Source: an uncultured Eubacteriales bacterium (GTDB lineage: Bacteria; Bacillota; Clostridia; Christensenellales; Aristaeellaceae). From it: a stretch of DNA of 64,000 nt. Position 1 is the first letter of the stretch. Each line of letters starts with the position of its first letter. The DNA is taken from positions 151,682 through 215,681 of the forward strand of contig CADBEB010000002.1 of assembly GCA_902793605.1 (NCBI GenBank). The letters run 5' to 3'. This document shows, in pieces, positions 61,307 through 64,000 of this stretch. The notes under the pieces are model-generated. The model was given only the letters and a program-made list of their open reading frames with translations. It did no database searches and was not told where the DNA came from. The position numbers were made by a program, and so were the translations under genes.

Positions 61307-62551
61307 ATGAGCATGATCAGGGATATCAGCCTGGCACCGTCCGGGGAGAACAAGATCGAATGGGTGCGGCGGAACTGTCCGCTGCTGCGGAGCCTGGAGG
61401 AGGACTTTTCCGCGGCAAAGCCTTTTGCCGGGAAACGGATTGCCCTGTCCATCCACCTGGAAGCAAAAACGGCCTATCTGTGCAAAGTGCTGGCAGCCGG
61501 CGGGGCGGAGATGTTCGTGACCGGCTCGAACCCCCTGTCCACCCAGGATGATGTGGCGGCGGCGCTGGTGAAGGCCGGGCTGAACGTGTATGCCTGGCAC
61601 GGATCCACGGAAGAGGAATACAATGCCCATATCCGGGAGACACTGAGCCATCATGCGAACATTATCATTGACGACGGCGGCGACCTGGTGCATATGCTGC
61701 ACACCGAACTGAAAAACGAATTGCAGTATGTCATCGGCGGCTGCGAGGAGACGACCACCGGCATCGTGCGCCTGACCGCCATGAACAACGCCGGGCAGCT
61801 CCGCTTCCCGATGGTCAAGGTGAACAATGCCGACTGCAAGCACCTGTTCGACAACCGCTACGGGACCGGCCAGTCGGTCTGGGACGGGATCAACCGGACG
61901 ACAAACCTGATCGTTGCCGGGAAAAACGTCGTGGTCGCGGGCTACGGCTGGTGCGGCAAGGGCGTGGCGATGCGGGCCAAGGGCCTGGGCGCGCAGGTGT
62001 ACGTGACGGAGATCGACCCGGTCAAGGCGATCGAGGCCTATATGGACGGGTTCACGGTCCTGCCGATGAACGAAGCAGCAGCGATCGGCGATTTCTTTGT
62101 AACGGTGACCGGCTGCGCCTGGGTCATCACGGAGAAGGACTTCCTGAAGATGAAGGAAGGCGCCGTTCTGTGCAACGCCGGTCACTTCGACGTGGAAGTG
62201 GACATGAAGGGGCTGCGGGAGCTCGCGCCGGAAGCCAGGGAGATGCGGAACAACATCATGGGTTATACGCTGCCGAACGGGAAGCATATCTATGTCCTGG
62301 CGGAAGGCCGCCTGGTGAACCTGGCCGCGGGAGACGGGCATCCGGCGGAGATCATGGACATGAGTTTCGCGATCCAGGCGCTGAGCGCGAAGTACCTGGT
62401 GGAGAACGAAGGCAAACTGACGGAGAAGCTGATCGACGTGCCGCGGGAGGTTGACCTGGAGGTCGCGAACCGGAAGCTGAAGTTCCTGGGGATTACGATC
62501 GACAGGCTGACGCCGGAACAGGAAGATTACCTGAATAAATCTGCGATCTGA
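61307..62551 (+). CDS. ahcY: Adenosylhomocysteinase
   Basis: A 414-residue NAD enzyme that splits S-adenosylhomocysteine into adenosine and homocysteine, removing the product inhibitor of methyltransferases. NIIIDDGGDLVHMLH and GGCEETTTGIVRL line the active site; NADCKHLFDNRYGTGQSVWDGI and the NAD fold VVAGYGWCGKGVAMRAKGLGA (about residues 207-227) are standard; NAGHFDVEVD closes the domain. ATG 61307 follows AAGGAG. It is the short form typical of archaea and many bacteria. The next gene, ten bases on, acts on related nucleosides. Confidence 0.96.
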   Translation: MSMIRDISLAPSGENKIEWVRRNCPLLRSLEEDFSAAKPFAGKRIALSIHLEAKTAYLCKVLAAGGAEMFVTGSNPLSTQDDVAAALVKAGLNVYAWHGSTEEEYNAHIRETLSHHANIIIDDGGDLVHMLHTELKNELQYVIGGCEETTTGIVRLTAMNNAGQLRFPMVKVNNADCKHLFDNRYGTGQSVWDGINRTTNLIVAGKNVVVAGYGWCGKGVAMRAKGLGAQVYVTEIDPVKAIEAYMDGFTVLPMNEAAAIGDFFVTVTGCAWVITEKDFLKMKEGAVLCNAGHFDVEVDMKGLRELAPEAREMRNNIMGYTLPNGKHIYVLAEGRLVNLAAGDGHPAEIMDMSFAIQALSAKYLVENEGKLTEKLIDVPREVDLEVANRKLKFLGITIDRLTPEQEDYLNKSAI

Positions 62552-62560
62552 GGAGAAACG

Positions 62561-63871
62561 ATGAGTACACTGATCAGAAACGGACTGGTGCTGCTGGTTG
62601 ACGGGGCTGGCTGGAAAACGGAAAAGAAGGACATCCGGATCGAGGGAAACCGGATCGCGCGCGTCGGGGAGGACCTGCCTGCCGAAGGCTGCACGGTCAT
62701 CGACGCGACAGACCGGCTGGTCATACCGGGCCTGATCAACGCGCACACCCATGCCTATATGACCATGCACCGCAACTATGCGGACGACCTCGCTTTCTTC
62801 GACTGGCTGGACAAGGTGCAGCAGGTCGAGGACGGCATGACCGAGGAGGATATCTACTGGGCGACGCTGCTGGCCATCATTGAGATGATCAGGAGCGGGA
62901 CGACCTGCTTTGTGGACATGACGATCAAGTCCGCGAAGGAGAAGACGGGTCCGCTTTCGGCGGCGGCCGGAGCGGTCGCGGATTCCGGCTTCCGCGCGGT
63001 GATCTCCCGCGGGCTGGCCGGCGTGTCCGATTCGGAGGAGTCCCTCATGAAGTTCGGCCAGGTCGTGCACGAGATGGAGCTGTTCAAAGGCGAAAGCCGC
63101 CTGCAGTTCCTTCACGGGCCGCACGCGCCCTACAGCTGCATGGCGGATTACCTGCAGAAGCTGACGCAGTCCTGCAAAGACCGGGGGATCGGCCAGACGA
63201 TCCACCTGTCCGAGAGCCTGGCGGAGATGGACGGGATCGCGAAGGAGCACGGGACCACGCCCATTCAGTATGTTGACAGCCAGGGCGTCTTTGACGTGCC
63301 CTGCATCGTGGCGCATGCGGTTTTCGCGACGGAGGAAGACATCCGGATTATGGCGGAAAAGCACGTCTCCGTGGCGATCAACCCCAAGAGCAACATGAAA
63401 CTGGGGAACGGGTTTGCACCGGCGAAGGCCTTCCTGGATGCAGGGATCAACGTATGCCTGGGCACGGACGGCTGCGGGAGCAACAACAGCCTGAACATGT
63501 TCCAGGAGATGAACGCGGCGGCGCTGGCCTATAAGGGAGCGAACCGGCAGGCCCGGTGTATCGGTGCGGCGGACGTGCTGAAAATGGCGACGCTGAACGG
63601 GGCGAAGGCGATCGGCCGCGAAGGGGAACTGGGAGAGATCCGGGAAGGCGCGCTGGCCGACCTGGTCCTGCTCCGCCTGAACGAGCCGCAGTTCATCCCG
63701 GCGAACAACCTCGTGTCCGGCCTGGTGTATTCCGCCAAAGGCAGTGAAGTGGACACCGTGCTCGTGGACGGCCGGGTGCTCCTGCGGGACGGGAAGCTGA
63801 CGACGATCGACGAAAACCGGGTCTATGGCGAGATCCGGAAGATCACGGCGCGGCTGGGAATGGCCGGATAA
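62561..63871 (+). CDS. mtaD: Amidohydrolase, 5'-methylthioadenosine/S-adenosylhomocysteine deaminase type
   Basis: A 436-residue metal-dependent deaminase of the TrzA/AtzA-like group. The first metal site is NAHTHAYMTMHR with H62 and H64; TIHLSESLAEM, IVAHAVFAT and CLGTDGCGSNN supply the further His and Asp ligands. Family members deaminate SAH, methylthioadenosine or adenosine to inosyl forms. Next to ahcY it probably helps clear SAH or pulls hydrolysis forward by removing adenosine (inference). A GAGGAGAAACG site precedes ATG 62561. It could also be a guanine-type or other N-heterocycle deaminase, but the context favours SAH/MTA. Confidence 0.88.
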   Translation: MSTLIRNGLVLLVDGAGWKTEKKDIRIEGNRIARVGEDLPAEGCTVIDATDRLVIPGLINAHTHAYMTMHRNYADDLAFFDWLDKVQQVEDGMTEEDIYWATLLAIIEMIRSGTTCFVDMTIKSAKEKTGPLSAAAGAVADSGFRAVISRGLAGVSDSEESLMKFGQVVHEMELFKGESRLQFLHGPHAPYSCMADYLQKLTQSCKDRGIGQTIHLSESLAEMDGIAKEHGTTPIQYVDSQGVFDVPCIVAHAVFATEEDIRIMAEKHVSVAINPKSNMKLGNGFAPAKAFLDAGINVCLGTDGCGSNNSLNMFQEMNAAALAYKGANRQARCIGAADVLKMATLNGAKAIGREGELGEIREGALADLVLLRLNEPQFIPANNLVSGLVYSAKGSEVDTVLVDGRVLLRDGKLTTIDENRVYGEIRKITARLGMAG

Positions 63872-63917
63872 ACGTGAACCGGACGGAATATTCAAAGGAA
63901 ACGTGAAGTGCAAAGGT

Positions 63918-63965
63918 AAGTTCCAGTTCTAAAGGCGAAGAAAAGGACTGGAACTTTGTCTTACA
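63918..63965 (+). terminator. Terminator-like hairpin after mtaD
   Basis: AAGTTCCAGTTC (63918-63929) pairs with GGACTGGAACTT (63945-63956) through one wobble, loop 15 bases, followed by a weak TGTCTTAC tail. It may end the ahcY-mtaD unit. No gene is visible between here and the right edge. Confidence 0.55.
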
Positions 63966-64000
63966 AAAAGCGGCAGATCGGGGGTGCGGACGTTTTTTTA

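Noticed and set aside
61193..63913. A 906-codon minus-strand frame opposite ahcY and mtaD
   Set aside because: It spans two well-supported plus-strand genes and their gap; its sequence resembles no family.

Overview
The window reads as chromosome of an anaerobic Clostridia-type Bacillota, probably a gut or rumen species. The basis is GC-rich genes with strong Shine-Dalgarno sites, a class III ribonucleotide reductase, rubredoxin and rubrerythrin, a T-box leader, a perfect CtsR heat-shock operator, and an LplABC-type sugar ABC system with an AraC regulator. An assignment near Aristaeella/Christensenellales is inference from protein style only. No rRNA, tRNA, CRISPR array, prophage or insertion sequence was seen.

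Layout. 0.2-3.7 kb: Nudix hydrolase, threonine aldolase, secreted GH3 glucosidase. 3.7-10.6 kb: complete F-type ATP synthase operon (I-a-c-b-delta-alpha-gamma-beta-epsilon) whose c subunit carries a two-carboxylate sodium-type motif and whose epsilon subunit is short. 10.6-15 kb: PfkB kinase, 5-formyl-THF cyclo-ligase and the dapA-dapB-ddh operon. 15-20 kb: sugar-binding protein, two permeases and an AraC regulator, with no ATPase. 20-26 kb: SH3 protein, AEC transporter, NrdD fused to a redoxin domain behind an NrdR-box pair, thioredoxin reductase, and Hsp20 behind a CtsR box. 26.5-33.8 kb: phosphorelay of two hybrid histidine kinases, an EAL response regulator and an Hpt protein. 33.8-38.4 kb (minus strand): DUF362 ferredoxin, Lgt-like membrane protein, phosphodiester glycosidase, DUF1858 protein, ThrH and rubredoxin. 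38.6-41.2 kb: an EF-G/TetM-like GTPase fused to a YacP/Rae1-like NYN nuclease. 41.2-52.4 kb: aromatic amino acid region with T-box-controlled trpB2 facing away from aroF-ACT-trpEGDCFBA, followed by convergent pheA. 52.5-61.1 kb: HAD phosphatase, MATE exporter, MutS-like ATPase, ECF S component, LarC, AAA-CYTH protein, a secreted unknown and rubrerythrin. 61.3-63.9 kb: S-adenosylhomocysteine hydrolase with an adenosyl-group deaminase.

How the genes work together. The aromatic block holds every step from DAHP synthesis commitment to tryptophan plus the phenylalanine branch enzyme. Its divergent promoters use two different tryptophan sensors: a T-box with a UGG specifier for trpB2, and a leader peptide with Trp and Phe codons followed by a terminator for aroF-trp. 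The phosphorelay genes form one set able to pass phosphate from two sensors through a shared Hpt to a c-di-GMP phosphodiesterase. NrdD, its own redoxin tail and the neighbouring reductase look like a thiol-driven route to dNTPs.

The most unusual items are the GTPase-nuclease fusion, the self-contained NrdD-redoxin, the Phe/Trp leader, the Lgt-like protein lacking the family histidine, the glycosidase frame without a standard start codon, and a dispersed GC-rich repeat with three copies in intergenic gaps.
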